Positions 32,389 through 43,368 of a stretch of 64,000 nt of DNA are shown piece after piece. The stretch lies in contig NZ_FOGC01000010.1 of the NCBI RefSeq assembly GCF_900111105.1, forward strand, positions 1 through 64,000. Reading direction: 5' to 3'. Every line of letters starts with the position of its first letter. The first letter of the stretch is position 1. The position numbers and the translations under genes were made by a program. Source of the DNA: Rosenbergiella nectarea. GTDB taxonomy: Bacteria > Pseudomonadota > Gammaproteobacteria > Enterobacterales > Enterobacteriaceae. The notes beneath the pieces were generated by a model. That model did no database searches. It had not been told where the DNA came from and was given only the letters and a program-made list of their open reading frames with translations.

Positions 32389-34932
32389 GTGAAGTTCTTA
32401 AAGTATTTATTCATATTATTTATTTGCTGCATTTTTCTGGGAGTAGGCTCTATATATGGCTTATATAAATATATTGAACCTCAACTACCCGACGTAAATA
32501 CCCTCAAAGATGTCAAAATGCAGACACCGATGCAGGTCTATAGCGCAGACGGTGAGCTCATTGCACAATTTGGTGAAAAGCGCCGTATCCCTCTGACCTT
32601 GCAGCAAATGCCCCCAGATCTTATCCATGCGTTTATTGCTACGGAAGATAGTCGCTTTTACGAACATCACGGGGTTGACCCAATCGGGATTTTTCGTGCC
32701 GCATCTATAGCACTGTTCTCCGGTAGAGCGTCGCAAGGGGCGAGTACTATCACTCAGCAGCTAGCACGTAATTTTTTCCTCTCACCCGAAAAAACACTGT
32801 TACGTAAAATCAGAGAAGCCTTCCTAGCCATTCGTATCGAACAACTTTTTAGCAAAGATCAGATCCTCGACCTTTACTTAAATAAAATTTATCTTGGTTC
32901 TCGTGCTTACGGAGTGGGGGCCGCCGCACATGTCTATTTCGGCAAGGATGTGAATGAGCTGAGCTTAAGCCAGATGGCAATGATTGCCGGATTGCCTAAA
33001 GCCCCTTCAACCTTTAATCCGCTTTATTCACACACCCGTGCTCTCGCAAGACGTAATGTGGTATTGGGTAGAATGTTGGACCAAAAGTATATTAGTCAGC
33101 AGCAATATGAGCAGGCAGTTAATGAACCCCTCATCTCACAATATCACGGCCCACAGGTTGCCTTTACGGCACCCTACATCAGTGAGATGGTTCGCCAAGA
33201 GATGGTGAAACGTTATGGTGAAGATGCCTATAACGACGGTTACCAAGTGACCACCACGATCACGCGGACGTTGCAAGAAGGTGCTCAACAAGCCGTCGTT
33301 AATAATGTCTTGAACTACGATATTCGTCACGGCTACCGTGGACCAACCAAAGTTCTTTGGCACGATGGGCAATCTGCTTGGGACGACAAAAAAATTGACC
33401 AAACGCTGGCAAGCTATCCGACTTACGGACCTCTTATTCCCGCGGTCGTCCAACACGTTGACGGTAATGCAGCGCAAGTCAGGCTAAAAAACGGTACCGT
33501 TCAGACTTTGTCCCTCTCGGGTATTCGTTGGGCAAGACCTTTTAAAAACGATAACTTACAGGGCGCAACCCCTCGTTCTGTTAGTCAGGTTATCGCAATA
33601 GGGCAGCTTATCTGGGTGAGAGCGGTAGGCCAAGAATGGTGGTTAGCACAAGTTCCTCAGGTTAATTCGGCACTAGTATCGTTGGATTCGCATAATGGTG
33701 CGATTAAAGCCCTAGTTGGTGGTTTTGACTTCTCCCAGAGTATGTTTAACCGCGCCACGCAAGCATTACGCCAAGTGGGATCGAATATCAAACCTTTCCT
33801 CTATACTGCCGCGATGGATAAAGGCCTGACTTTAGCGACTATCTTAAACGATTTACCTATCTCACGATGGGATGCTGGAGCGGGTTCTGATTGGCGTCCT
33901 CACAATTCACCGAATGTTTATGCAGGCCCCATGCGCCTTCGCCAAGGACTTGGTCTGTCTAAAAACGTTGTGATGGTACGCGCGATGCGGGCCATGGGTG
34001 TTGATTATGCAGCCAAATATCTCTTACGCTTCGGTTTTCCTGAGCAAAATATCATCCACACCGAATCATTAGCCTTAGGCGCGGCCTCCTTTACACCGAT
34101 CCAGGTAGCGAGAGGCTATGCAATACTCACCAATGGTGGTTTCCAAGTGGAACCTTGGTTGATCAGCAAAATTAGCGATCAACAAGGAAATGTGTTGTTC
34201 CAAGAGAATCCTAAAGTCGCCTGTCCAGAGTGTAATTCACCCACCCTCTTTGCGAGCACCTCGGATGTCGCGAGATTGGACGATACACAAACAGAGAATG
34301 TGGCACACGCTGAGCAGCCCATCCCAAACGGCGCTCCGCAAACAGAGGTACAATCTGTCAGTAAGGATTCCACTACAGATCCCTATGCACCTCATGTGAT
34401 CAGCACGCCCCTTTCCTTTTTAATTAAAAGTGCGATGAACTCGAATATCTTCGGCGAGCCCGGTTGGCAGGGAACCGGATGGCGTGCAGGGCGTGATTTA
34501 CAACGTAACGATATTGGCGGTAAAACCGGAACGACTAACAGTTCGAGAGATGCATGGTTTTCTGGCTATGGTCCTGGTATTGCGACATCGGTCTGGATTG
34601 GTTTTGATAACCCTAGCCATGCCTTAGGCCGTACCACCGCATCGGGGGCAATAGCAGACCAAGTCTCGGGGTACGAAGGTGGCGCTAAAAGTGCCCAGCC
34701 GGCTTGGGATGACTATATGAAAATCGCGCTACAAGGTGTGCCATTACAGCCCTTAACGCCACCAGAAGGGATCACCACGGTCACGATTGATAGAACAACG
34801 GGGAAATTATCACATGGTGGTGGAAACAGCCGCCCTGAATACTTTATTACCGGAACTGAACCCAAAGAGTATTCGGTTCAGGAAACCAGCACTACGATAG
34901 GTTCGGGCGCAGAGAGCCAAGACTTGTTTTGA
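32389..34932 (+). CDS. mrcA: Penicillin-binding protein 1A
   Basis: PBP1A is a bifunctional peptidoglycan glycosyltransferase/transpeptidase anchored in the inner membrane. The 847-residue protein starts at GTG and has a single N-terminal membrane helix (about 5-25). The glycosyltransferase domain has the catalytic Glu86 in ATEDSRFYEHHG. After the OB-fold/ODD region, the transpeptidase has Ser465 in SNIKPF, an SxN motif (SKN in GLSKNVVMVRA) and KTGTT at Lys712. All catalytic motifs are intact. It is divergent from hofM and converges with nudE. Confidence 0.97.
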   Translation: MKFLKYLFILFICCIFLGVGSIYGLYKYIEPQLPDVNTLKDVKMQTPMQVYSADGELIAQFGEKRRIPLTLQQMPPDLIHAFIATEDSRFYEHHGVDPIGIFRAASIALFSGRASQGASTITQQLARNFFLSPEKTLLRKIREAFLAIRIEQLFSKDQILDLYLNKIYLGSRAYGVGAAAHVYFGKDVNELSLSQMAMIAGLPKAPSTFNPLYSHTRALARRNVVLGRMLDQKYISQQQYEQAVNEPLISQYHGPQVAFTAPYISEMVRQEMVKRYGEDAYNDGYQVTTTITRTLQEGAQQAVVNNVLNYDIRHGYRGPTKVLWHDGQSAWDDKKIDQTLASYPTYGPLIPAVVQHVDGNAAQVRLKNGTVQTLSLSGIRWARPFKNDNLQGATPRSVSQVIAIGQLIWVRAVGQEWWLAQVPQVNSALVSLDSHNGAIKALVGGFDFSQSMFNRATQALRQVGSNIKPFLYTAAMDKGLTLATILNDLPISRWDAGAGSDWRPHNSPNVYAGPMRLRQGLGLSKNVVMVRAMRAMGVDYAAKYLLRFGFPEQNIIHTESLALGAASFTPIQVARGYAILTNGGFQVEPWLISKISDQQGNVLFQENPKVACPECNSPTLFASTSDVARLDDTQTENVAHAEQPIPNGAPQTEVQSVSKDSTTDPYAPHVISTPLSFLIKSAMNSNIFGEPGWQGTGWRAGRDLQRNDIGGKTGTTNSSRDAWFSGYGPGIATSVWIGFDNPSHALGRTTASGAIADQVSGYEGGAKSAQPAWDDYMKIALQGVPLQPLTPPEGITTVTIDRTTGKLSHGGGNSRPEYFITGTEPKEYSVQETSTTIGSGAESQDLF

Positions 34933-34940
34933 TCCTCACT

Positions 34941-34962
34941 GTGGGCTAACGGATTAGCCCAC
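34941..34962. terminator. Inverted repeat between mrcA and nudE
   Basis: GTGGGCTAA (34941-34949) pairs perfectly with TTAGCCCAC (34954-34962) with a four-base loop. It overlaps the nudE stop. No T-run is obvious. Confidence 0.5.
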
Positions 34963-35535
34963 CTGTTCGCTTAAATTAGAAGCCTGTGACTGTTTTGCTA
35001 ACCATTCCCGTAATAAAAACATCGCACTAATGTTCCGTGCTTCCTGGAATTGTGGGTGATTCAATAGATCGATTAGCTTAGCGACTGGCCAACGGTGGAT
35101 AACTAAGGGTTCCGGTTCATCGCCCGTTAGCCATTCAGGATAGAGTTTCTCCGCGACGAGAATATGCATTCGACTCGAGAAATACGAGGGAGCCATAGTG
35201 ACATGCCCTAGCGCCGTCAGTTTTTCGGCACCCATTCCCACCTCTTCCTTTAATTCTCTTACGGCCGCTTGCTTAGGGGTTTCCCCCGCGTCGATCAACC
35301 CTTTAGGAAAGCCCAACTCGTAACCTTCAATCCCAACCGCGTACTCTTCAATCATCAAGACATTTTCGCCTTCCAGCGCGAGGATCATAACCGCTTCACG
35401 ACCCGCAGGCTTCATACGCTCATAAACACGTTCGACACCATTACTAAAACGAAGCTGGACAGATTGAATAGTAAACAGCCTTGAGCTCGCGACTTCTGCA
35501 ATACGCAAAATTTGCGGTTTTTTTTGCGCGGACAT
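34954..35535 (-). CDS. nudE: ADP compounds hydrolase NudE
   Basis: NudE is a Nudix hydrolase that cleaves ADP-ribose, NADH and diadenosine polyphosphates. The Nudix box is complete: GLIDAGETPKQAAVRELKEE followed by VG fits GX5EX7REUXEEXGU. The 193-residue protein is a few residues longer than in E. coli. It is divergent from igaA, as in E. coli where nudE, igaA and mrcA are neighbours. Confidence 0.95.
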   Translation of the reverse strand: MSAQKKPQILRIAEVASSRLFTIQSVQLRFSNGVERVYERMKPAGREAVMILALEGENVLMIEEYAVGIEGYELGFPKGLIDAGETPKQAAVRELKEEVGMGAEKLTALGHVTMAPSYFSSRMHILVAEKLYPEWLTGDEPEPLVIHRWPVAKLIDLLNHPQFQEARNISAMFLLREWLAKQSQASNLSEQVG

Positions 35536-35803
35536 GGTTTACCTCGTAATGATGATCAGTATACCGCTATTGAATCATAGCCAGCGAGAGGCAACCAGCC
35601 CAAATTTTGGGTCTTTACAGGTATGATTGCTTTTTGAGTGGATAATAATAAGATTATCCTGATTTATTATCGCGCTGCGTGAGAATAGATTGCTACAGGA
35701 TTATGCCGATTATTTAATTCATTGCTTCGCTGATATAGGTATCATTGTACTCGTTCTCTTTTACTGGCCATGAGGCTCATCACTTCTTTGCTCTGGGTAA
35801 CGC

Positions 35804-37924
35804 ATGAGTGTTTTTATTTTCTTAATGCTTGTCATTTTGTTCTGCATACTCTTTGTATGGACGAAAATACTGCTACCCAAAAAACAACTTCGTGCACAAC
35901 ATCAAGAATTAAATACTCTCGACCATCGTCAGCTCACCGCAGAGGAAATGAGGCTTTGTCGTGCTTATCTAAAGCAACGTCAGCCAAAACCTACTGGGCT
36001 AATAGAACACTTATTAAACAAAGTTAACTTACCCCGTAACGCCTGCACGCTGCGTGATAAATCGGTGTATAAGCTCAATCATTCCATTACACATTACAGT
36101 TTATCTGCGAGTGTTCCAGAACGTAATCGCTATTACCTCGATGCGTTCGAAGTTCACTTACCGCCCAACGGCCAACCCTTTATCACCGCTGATAACACTA
36201 TCGAACTGGTCTATACCAATTATTTACCTCTAATTGTTAGTCTCAATGGCCACCATTTACTGCACGATCTTGAGCACGCTGGCCCACAAACAAATCTGTC
36301 TGCTGTCACTGATACCTCGATTCGTAAAGAGACCAGTGAGCGGATCGCCATCCTCAATGTTCGTCGTCAAACCCACGAGGAATATACCTTAACCCACGCG
36401 AATAATATCAGTGAGGCACTGATACTCTGCTGCGCACTGTTACTGATATTTTGTAGCTTGTTGACACCGTTAAAAGTCATGCCGTGGATCTTACTCGCCA
36501 GTTTACTGATTATTTTACCCTGTTTATGGATAATGTACCGCCGCCCACCCCGTAGCCATTTACAAGAAATTAGGACAATGCGCGGCCTGCTTAAGCCTTG
36601 GGACCTTTTTGGCGAAGCCAATCCCAAACAGCAGAGCCTCTCCTTAGGGATCCTTGATCTGAATTATCCGGAACATTGGTACCCCTATATTCAACAAGAT
36701 ATTGGTAAAGAGACGGTGATTGAAGTTGATAGTCAGAACCGAGTCGTGCAACACGGTCCTTTACTTTCGCTCACTCAAGAAGTTAAAAAGTTTCCCTTAC
36801 AAAATTGGCGTCATAATCTGACATTGGCTGCAGGATCCTTGATAATACTCATTATGACCACCAGCTGGTTACCGACTGGCGTCTCATTCAATATTGCTTT
36901 GGCGCGACTGCAAGGCGAACAGCATGTGACCGTGAACGATGTTAGGCAGCTCACGCAGCATAAATTACATGTCGGTGAAGTTATCAATATCAAAGGGACG
37001 GGAAGGTGTGTGGTTCCTCAGACTTATCAAAGCAACCGGAGCTACGATTTCTTACCTTTCGACTGTTCTGCTATCTATTGGAATAAGCAGTTATCCACTA
37101 CCCTACCTTCCTCCCCGATCATAGAGCAGACTCAAGCGTTGCTGGCGACCACCTCTCAGCAGCTTGCACCCGAGAACGATTTAAAAGGGATAAACCCACA
37201 GCTTGCGTCTGCGATACAGAAATCGGGGATGATACTGCTGAATAATTTCTCAGATATTGTGCTGAAAACGGCACAGCTTTGCTCTGCCGAAGGGGATTGC
37301 CTACGCTTAAAAAGTGCTTTAGTGAATCTTGAAAATGCGAAGGACTGGCCTCTTTTGGTCGATCAAGCAAAATCAGGGAAACTCGACGGCTTAAATGTTC
37401 TGTTGCGGCCAAACAGCGCACAAAACTTAACGAACCTCGTCGAAGCAGCAACGACGACCTTTATGAGTAATGAGACCCGTAAAACAATCGAGTCGCTAAG
37501 TCACTTACCTAAGAATGGCTACCTCTTTATTAACGGACAAGGTCAGCTGTTGGTCGACCAAGAGCAGCCAGATACCTCGCTCTTCGATTTAGCGCCTGCG
37601 GCGCAATGGAGAGAGCTACAACGTATTTCCGGGCAGCTGTTAAATACTCCTTTTGCCTTATCGGGAATTATCACTTCCCTGCAACACGATAGCCAAGGAA
37701 CGATACATGTTATCGTCCACCAAGAACCCAATACTCATGCTTTATGGCGTTATGTTGTTACCACGCTATTCTTAGCCTGTTTGGTCATCCTTGTTGTGGT
37801 GAACACATTCTTGGGAATTCATCGTCTACGCTCTCATTTCTCGCGTAATACGCGTATTCAAGAAGACTACAATGCCTCGATAGCGAATGCCTCGCAGCCT
37901 CTCCTTCGTCACTTTAAAGAATGA
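35804..37924 (+). CDS. igaA: Rcs phosphorelay inhibitor IgaA
   Basis: IgaA (YrfF) is an inner-membrane protein that restrains the Rcs envelope-stress phosphorelay by contacting RcsD; it is often essential. The 706-residue protein has an N-terminal helix (residues 2-22), a cytosolic domain (RYYLDAFEVHLPPNGQ), two helices near 205-245, another near 345, a long periplasmic region (about 365-640, with paired cysteines) and a last helix near 645-665. The alignable motif AIQKSGMILLNNFSDIVLKT is well conserved. It is followed by hslR; the E. coli gene yrfG, normally between them, is absent. Confidence 0.94.
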   Translation: MSVFIFLMLVILFCILFVWTKILLPKKQLRAQHQELNTLDHRQLTAEEMRLCRAYLKQRQPKPTGLIEHLLNKVNLPRNACTLRDKSVYKLNHSITHYSLSASVPERNRYYLDAFEVHLPPNGQPFITADNTIELVYTNYLPLIVSLNGHHLLHDLEHAGPQTNLSAVTDTSIRKETSERIAILNVRRQTHEEYTLTHANNISEALILCCALLLIFCSLLTPLKVMPWILLASLLIILPCLWIMYRRPPRSHLQEIRTMRGLLKPWDLFGEANPKQQSLSLGILDLNYPEHWYPYIQQDIGKETVIEVDSQNRVVQHGPLLSLTQEVKKFPLQNWRHNLTLAAGSLIILIMTTSWLPTGVSFNIALARLQGEQHVTVNDVRQLTQHKLHVGEVINIKGTGRCVVPQTYQSNRSYDFLPFDCSAIYWNKQLSTTLPSSPIIEQTQALLATTSQQLAPENDLKGINPQLASAIQKSGMILLNNFSDIVLKTAQLCSAEGDCLRLKSALVNLENAKDWPLLVDQAKSGKLDGLNVLLRPNSAQNLTNLVEAATTTFMSNETRKTIESLSHLPKNGYLFINGQGQLLVDQEQPDTSLFDLAPAAQWRELQRISGQLLNTPFALSGIITSLQHDSQGTIHVIVHQEPNTHALWRYVVTTLFLACLVILVVVNTFLGIHRLRSHFSRNTRIQEDYNASIANASQPLLRHFKE

Positions 37925-37981
37925 TGGTTAAGGTTAAGTCTTACTGCTAAGCTTATGCTAGGTTGTCTCTAGGAGGCACAT

Positions 37982-38392
37982 ATGCAAACGACCCAGACAC
38001 ATCCTACTCCCGATAAAGTTAGGCTCGATAAATGGCTTTGGGCTGCGCGTTTTTATAAAACGCGAGCCGTCGCCAGACAGATGATCGAGGGAGGAAAGGT
38101 TCAGTATAATGGCCAACGGAGTAAACCCAGTAAATGGGTGGAACCCGGCGCTCAGGTACAAGTCAGACAGGGTAATGATCTGCGTACCGTCATCGTTGTA
38201 TCTCTTAGCGAACATCGCCGCAGCGCACCCGAAGCACAGCAACTCTATCAGGAAACTGCAGAGAGTATTGCTAAGCGCGAATCGATCGCACAGGCACGGA
38301 AAATGAACGCATTAACGATGCCGCATCCCGACCGTCGCCCTGATAAAAAAGAGCGCCGTGATCTAATTAAATTTAAAATAACGGGCGAATAA
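37982..38392 (+). CDS. hslR: Ribosome-associated heat shock protein Hsp15
   Basis: Hsp15 binds stalled 50S subunits that carry nascent chain-tRNA after heat shock, helping to recycle them. The 136-residue protein has an S4 RNA-binding domain near the N-terminus (VRLDKWLWAARFYKTRAVAR) and a basic C-terminus. An AGGAGG ribosome binding site precedes the ATG. It lies 21 bases before hslO, the usual heat-shock pair. Confidence 0.96.
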   Translation: MQTTQTHPTPDKVRLDKWLWAARFYKTRAVARQMIEGGKVQYNGQRSKPSKWVEPGAQVQVRQGNDLRTVIVVSLSEHRRSAPEAQQLYQETAESIAKRESIAQARKMNALTMPHPDRRPDKKERRDLIKFKITGE

Positions 38393-38413
38393 CTACGCCC
38401 TAGAGAGAAAATA

Positions 38414-39280
38414 ATGTCCGTCCAAGATCAACTTCACCGTTACTTATTTGCTGATGCCGCCGTTCGTGGCGAATTGGTTAATGTCAGCCATACTCTACAC
38501 GCTATCCTTGAGGGCCATGACTACCCTACTGCGGTTAAGAAATTGATGGCAGAGATGTTGGTCACGACAAGCTTAATGACAGCTACGCTAAAATTTGAGG
38601 GCGACATCACTGTGCAACTGCAAGGTGAAGGTCCCTTAGCAATGGCAGTGATCAACGGTAATGATAAACAAGAGTTGCGGGGCGTTGCACGAGTTCGTGG
38701 CGAGATCGACGATAATGCTACCCTCGCGCAAATGCTCGGCCAAGGTTACCTGGTTATCACCATCACCCCGGCCAAAGGTGAGCGTTACCAAGGCATTGTC
38801 GCGCTAGAAAAGCCGACTTTTGCTGAGTGTATTGAAGAGTATTTCTTGCGTTCAGAACAGCTTCCTACGAGGTTAATCATCCGAAATACGACACAAGGTG
38901 CCGCCGGTATCTTACTGCAAGTCTTACCCAGCGAGGATAAAGACAGCGAGGCGCTCAATCACCTCGCGACACTTGCCACAACGGTGAAGGAAGAAGAGCT
39001 TATAGGTTTACCGGCCAACGATGTTTTATGGCGTCTATTCCACCAAGAAGAAGTGACCGTCTATGATCCTCAGTCAGTACAATTCAAGTGCAGCTGCTCT
39101 AGACAACGCTGTGGCGAAGTTTTAAAGACCGTCTCGGTAGAAGAAATCGACGCCATTTTAGCTGAAGATGGCAAAATCGATATGCACTGCGATTATTGTG
39201 GCAGCCACTATTTATATGATGCCGTCGATGTTGCCAATATTCGTAACGACGTGCCGTTAAATAATTCCTCACTCCATTAA
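38414..39280 (+). CDS. hslO: Redox-regulated chaperone Hsp33
   Basis: Hsp33 is a cytosolic holdase switched on by oxidation. The 288-residue protein keeps the zinc-binding redox switch near the C-terminus: KCSCSRQRC and CDYC (C-X-C and C-X-X-C). Activation releases zinc and unfolds the linker. It is paired with hslR. A GC-rich hairpin follows. E. coli yhgE, usually next, is absent and pckA follows directly. Confidence 0.97.
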   Translation: MSVQDQLHRYLFADAAVRGELVNVSHTLHAILEGHDYPTAVKKLMAEMLVTTSLMTATLKFEGDITVQLQGEGPLAMAVINGNDKQELRGVARVRGEIDDNATLAQMLGQGYLVITITPAKGERYQGIVALEKPTFAECIEEYFLRSEQLPTRLIIRNTTQGAAGILLQVLPSEDKDSEALNHLATLATTVKEEELIGLPANDVLWRLFHQEEVTVYDPQSVQFKCSCSRQRCGEVLKTVSVEEIDAILAEDGKIDMHCDYCGSHYLYDAVDVANIRNDVPLNNSSLH

Positions 39281-39290
39281 TGAGGTAACA

Positions 39291-39312
39291 GGCGGGGCTT
39301 AAGCCCCGCTTA
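39291..39312 (+). terminator. Hairpin after hslO
   Basis: GCGGGGCTT (39292-39300) pairs with AAGCCCCGC (39301-39309), followed by TTAC. The stem is strong; the T-run is short. Confidence 0.65.
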
Positions 39313-39475
39313 CTTCGTTCAACATCCCCATGAATGTTTCTCTTTTTTAGGCAGTAATTTAACGCCGCTCACACTTTGCTCCCTCTCTGCTTTTTCGCCC
39401 GACGATTCAGGGTACACTTTTCTGACATTGACGTATTTTTGCTAAGTCACTTTTTTATCGAAGGAGTTGCGACCC

Positions 39476-41098
39476 ATGTCAGCCACACCCCCGCTTCCCG
39501 ATCTGAGTGCTATTGGGATCACTGGTTCTATCGAAATTATCCATAACCCCTCATATGAACAACTCTTCAACGAAGAGACGTCTCCAGACCTTGAAGGCTT
39601 CGAAAGAGGTGTTGTCACGCAGTCTGGTGCTGTCGCGGTCGATACAGGGATTTTTACAGGACGATCGCCAAAAGATAAATATATAGTCCGTGATGCCACC
39701 ACCGAGCATACCGTATGGTGGAACGACACGAGTGCCGCCAAAAATGCTAACCAACCTCTTTCACCGCAAATATGGGACCACTTGAAAGGGCTATTATGCG
39801 AACAACTTTCAGGTAAGCGATTATTTGTTGTGGATGCCTTTTGTGGGGCTAACCCTGAAACACGGTTGAGTGTGAGATTCGTTACCGAAGTCGCTTGGCA
39901 GGCCCATTTCGTCACCAATATGTTTATCATCCCGAGCGCGGAAGAATTAGCCGTCTTTGAACCGAACTTTGTCGTCCTGAATGGCTCAAAATGCCATAAC
40001 CCATCGTGGCGTGAACAGGGGCTTAACTCGGAAAACTTTGTTGCCTTCAACCTCACAGAACGCATGCAGCTTATCGGCGGGACGTGGTACGGCGGTGAGA
40101 TGAAGAAGGGCATGTTTTCGGTGATGAACTACCTGTTACCGCTACAGAATATTGCGTCAATGCACTGTTCAGCCAATGTCGGTAAAGAGGGGGATGTCGC
40201 GGTATTTTTCGGTCTATCCGGTACGGGAAAAACGACGCTCTCCACGGATCCTCTACGCCAGTTGATTGGTGATGATGAGCACGGGTGGGATGACGATGGA
40301 GTTTTCAACTTCGAGGGGGGATGTTACGCAAAAACAATCAATCTCTCTGAAACCGCTGAACCTGAAATCTATAAAGCGATCCGTCGTAACGCATTACTTG
40401 AAAATGTCGTGGTTAATCCGGATGGTAGCGTTGATTTTAACGATGATAGTAAGACCGAGAACACGCGTGTTTCTTATCCGATTAATCATATCGATAATAT
40501 TGTCCGTCCCATCTCGAAAGCCGGCCATGCTAAAAAAGTGATATTTTTAACGGCAGATGCTTTTGGTATTTTTCCGCCAGTGTCGAGATTGACGCCTGAA
40601 CAGACTCAGTACCATTTCCTATCGGGCTTCACAGCAAAATTAGCGGGTACAGAACGTGGAGTAAAACAACCAACGCCGACCTTTTCGGCCTGTTTTGGAG
40701 CCGTTTTCCTGACGCTACACCCAACGCGTTATGCTGAAGTATTGGTTAAACGAATGCAGGCAAGTGGCGCGAAGGCTTACTTAGTGAATACGGGATGGAA
40801 TGGACAAGGAAAACGTCTGTCATTAAAGGATACGCGTCGATTAATTAATGCCATTTTACATGACGAATTGGATCATGCTGAATGCCATACCCTGCCACTC
40901 TTTAATTTACAATTCCCCAAACATATCCAAGGCATCGATCCCGCGGTTCTTGATCCAAGATCGAGTTGGAATAGTGCTCTTGAGTGGGAATCGAAAGCAG
41001 AAGAGTTGGCGAAGCAGTTCATCGACCATTTTGCGCCGTACACTGATACTGATGCCGGTAAAGCTTTAGTCAGCGCAGGGCCACAACTGAACGCATAA
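39476..41098 (+). CDS. pckA: Phosphoenolpyruvate carboxykinase (ATP)
   Basis: PckA converts oxaloacetate to phosphoenolpyruvate with ATP, the committed step of gluconeogenesis. I choose the ATG nine bases after AAGGAG; the in-frame TTG three codons earlier is less likely. The 540-residue product equals the E. coli length. Present are the oxaloacetate-binding [16 protein letters not shown], the kinase-1a loop GLSGTGKTT, the metal-binding region [11 protein letters not shown], and ENTRVSYPI. It converges with envZ. Confidence 0.97.
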   Translation: MSATPPLPDLSAIGITGSIEIIHNPSYEQLFNEETSPDLEGFERGVVTQSGAVAVDTGIFTGRSPKDKYIVRDATTEHTVWWNDTSAAKNANQPLSPQIWDHLKGLLCEQLSGKRLFVVDAFCGANPETRLSVRFVTEVAWQAHFVTNMFIIPSAEELAVFEPNFVVLNGSKCHNPSWREQGLNSENFVAFNLTERMQLIGGTWYGGEMKKGMFSVMNYLLPLQNIASMHCSANVGKEGDVAVFFGLSGTGKTTLSTDPLRQLIGDDEHGWDDDGVFNFEGGCYAKTINLSETAEPEIYKAIRRNALLENVVVNPDGSVDFNDDSKTENTRVSYPINHIDNIVRPISKAGHAKKVIFLTADAFGIFPPVSRLTPEQTQYHFLSGFTAKLAGTERGVKQPTPTFSACFGAVFLTLHPTRYAEVLVKRMQASGAKAYLVNTGWNGQGKRLSLKDTRRLINAILHDELDHAECHTLPLFNLQFPKHIQGIDPAVLDPRSSWNSALEWESKAEELAKQFIDHFAPYTDTDAGKALVSAGPQLNA

Positions 41099-41104
41099 TT
41101 ATCC

Positions 41105-41132
41105 GCTCACCCCCGGGTTAGCGGGAGTGAGC
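41105..41132. terminator. Hairpin between pckA and envZ
   Basis: A stem of 11 bp with one mismatch (41105-41115 with 41122-41132) lies between the convergent genes, just after the pckA stop. Confidence 0.6.
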
Positions 41133-41138
41133 GTTGTG

Positions 41139-42491
41139 TTATACGCTCTCAGTTACCGCAGGCTGCTTGCTGGAAGGTAAAGGTAGCCATGCTCTAATCT
41201 TAAGACCACCCTTTTCACTGGTATCGAAACTCAGTTCTCCCTGATGTGCATCGATAATTCTCTGCACTATCGCGAGCCCTAATCCCGTGCCACTGGTCGT
41301 CCTAGCACTATCTCCTCTCACAAACGGCTGGAGAAGATGGGCGATTTGATCTTTATCGATACCTGGACCATCGTCTTCAACTTGGAACCAAGCACGATCT
41401 AGCTCACGCCCACTGCTCACTCGGATCCAGCCATTGCCATAACGGGCGGCATTCACCACCATATTAGCGACTGCCCGTTTAATCCCCAGAGGGTTAATAT
41501 CCAGTAATAGCTCGTTACTCATGACTTGATTATCGATTTCACGCTCGTATCCGCTCTCAGCTGCGACGACTTCGCCTAATACGGTATTGAGATCAACCCG
41601 TTCTTTCTGTATTTCTTGGCCCGTGCGCAGATAGTCAATGAACTGCTCAATAATGGCATTACACTCTTCAATATCTTTGTTAATAGAATCGGCAAGATAT
41701 TGTTCGTCTGCACCAATCATCTCTGTCGCTAAGCGAATTCGAGTAAGAGGAGTACGTAGATCGTGGCTAACACCGGCCATCAACAAGGTTCGGTCATCGG
41801 CCAACTGCTTCACACCCGAGGCCATTTGGTTGAAGGCGCGGGTCACCGAGCGGACTTCTGATGCGCCGTACTCTCTTAGCGGAGGCGGGATTTGCCCTCT
41901 ACCTACCTGTAATGCTGCATGTTCAAGCGCGACCAGTGGCCGGTTTTGCATACGGATAAATAACCAAGCCCCGACGATAGCCAATAGCATGATCATCAAG
42001 GTATATCGGAATAGCGGTGAGAAATCGCCTTGATGGATTTCGGTCAGGGGGACTCTGACCCAAATATTAGGGGACAACCAGGTCTTTAACCACACCACCG
42101 GGGTTTTCTTATTCACTTCAACACGAACGTCTGTGGGACCCCCCAATTGGTGTGCCATCTGTTTGCTTAAGAATTTATAGTGTTGCGCCCAACGTAAACC
42201 ACTTTCTTCCGCGGCAGAGTTGGTATAAAGAGAAATTCCTAGCTCACGGTAGATTTCCCGTCTAAAGGCCGGGGGAACCTCAAGTTGCGTGCCGTCTTCA
42301 AGCTGTAGTTTATCGGTCATAAGCATTCTCACTTCATACGCGAGAACCTTATTAAATTGCTGTAAGCTAGGTAGAATTGCAAAGTTAAGGACGACGAGAT
42401 AGGTCGTCACCAAACTCACAAAGAGAAGTGAAACGATGAGTAGCAACATCCGCGCAAAAGAGCTGCGCGGAGAGAAGCGAAATTTCTTCAT
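41139..42491 (-). CDS. envZ: Osmosensor histidine kinase EnvZ
   Basis: EnvZ is the inner-membrane sensor that phosphorylates and dephosphorylates OmpR in response to osmolarity and other cues. The 450-residue protein has two membrane helices (about 15-37 and 160-180) flanking a periplasmic domain, then HAMP and DHp with the phospho-accepting His in [16 protein letters not shown] (near residue 243), and the ATPase domain with N box [11 protein letters not shown]1 DDGPGID and G2 GTGLGLAIV. It overlaps ompR by four bases. Confidence 0.98.
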   Translation of the reverse strand: MKKFRFSPRSSFARMLLLIVSLLFVSLVTTYLVVLNFAILPSLQQFNKVLAYEVRMLMTDKLQLEDGTQLEVPPAFRREIYRELGISLYTNSAAEESGLRWAQHYKFLSKQMAHQLGGPTDVRVEVNKKTPVVWLKTWLSPNIWVRVPLTEIHQGDFSPLFRYTLMIMLLAIVGAWLFIRMQNRPLVALEHAALQVGRGQIPPPLREYGASEVRSVTRAFNQMASGVKQLADDRTLLMAGVSHDLRTPLTRIRLATEMIGADEQYLADSINKDIEECNAIIEQFIDYLRTGQEIQKERVDLNTVLGEVVAAESGYEREIDNQVMSNELLLDINPLGIKRAVANMVVNAARYGNGWIRVSSGRELDRAWFQVEDDGPGIDKDQIAHLLQPFVRGDSARTTSGTGLGLAIVQRIIDAHQGELSFDTSEKGGLKIRAWLPLPSSKQPAVTESV

Positions 42492-43207
42492 GCTTTACTG
42501 CCATCGGGAACAAAGACGTAACCAAGGCCCCACACCGTTTGAATATAACGGGGGTGAGCCGGATCTTCTTCAACCATTCTTCTCAGTCGTGAAATCTGTA
42601 CATCGATGGAACGCTCCATCGCGCTGTACTCACGGCCCCGTGCTAAATTCATGAGCTTATCACGAGAAAGCGGCTCACGAGGATGACTGACTAATGCCTT
42701 AAGCACCGCAAATTCACCACTGGTCAGTGGCATAGGCTCGTCTTCACGGAACATCTCGCGCGTACCTAAGTTAAGCTTGAACTTACCGAAGGTGATCACC
42801 GCCTCTTCCTGAGAAGGCGCACCGGGTAGTTCATTCGCTTGACGGCGTAACACTGCACGGATGCGTGCCAGGAGTTCGCGTGGATTAAACGGCTTAGGAA
42901 TATAATCGTCAGCACCGATTTCTAACCCAACAATCCTATCGACTTCTTCGCCCTTCGCCGTGACCATAATAATCGGCATTGGATTACTCTGGCTACGCAA
43001 GCGACGGCAGATGGATAGCCCATCCTCACCCGGTAACATCAAGTCGAGCACCATCAGATGGAAAGATTCACGGGTTAACAAACGGTCCATTTGTTCAGCG
43101 TTCGCTACGCTACGCACTTGGAATCCTTGCTCAGTGAGATACCTTTCAAGCAATGCCCGTAAACGCATGTCGTCATCGACAACTAAAACTTTGTAATTTT
43201 CCTGCAT
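42488..43207 (-). CDS. ompR: Response regulator OmpR
   Basis: OmpR is the DNA-binding partner of EnvZ and regulates porin and many other genes. The start giving [20 protein letters not shown] with GGGAG upstream yields 239 residues, the usual length; an in-frame extension of seven codons is not needed. Receiver domain: Asp11-13 acidic cluster, phospho-Asp55 in [11 protein letters not shown], Thr in VTAKGEE and Lys in PKPFNPRE. The winged helix lies at about 135-235. It is the first gene of ompR-envZ, divergent from greB. Confidence 0.98.
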   Translation of the reverse strand: MQENYKVLVVDDDMRLRALLERYLTEQGFQVRSVANAEQMDRLLTRESFHLMVLDLMLPGEDGLSICRRLRSQSNPMPIIMVTAKGEEVDRIVGLEIGADDYIPKPFNPRELLARIRAVLRRQANELPGAPSQEEAVITFGKFKLNLGTREMFREDEPMPLTSGEFAVLKALVSHPREPLSRDKLMNLARGREYSAMERSIDVQISRLRRMVEEDPAHPRYIQTVWGLGYVFVPDGSKA

Positions 43208-43368
43208 ACTAATGACTCCCAAAGGCATTATCGCCAGCTATGCTATTTTTAAAAATAATGCTCACGGTGACAAATTTTATTGGTTTATATTCTTACTGAA
43301 ATTGTTACAAAGCATATTTAACAGTATGTTAAGTAAAGATCTAACTATAGGTGATAGAGGACAATAGT

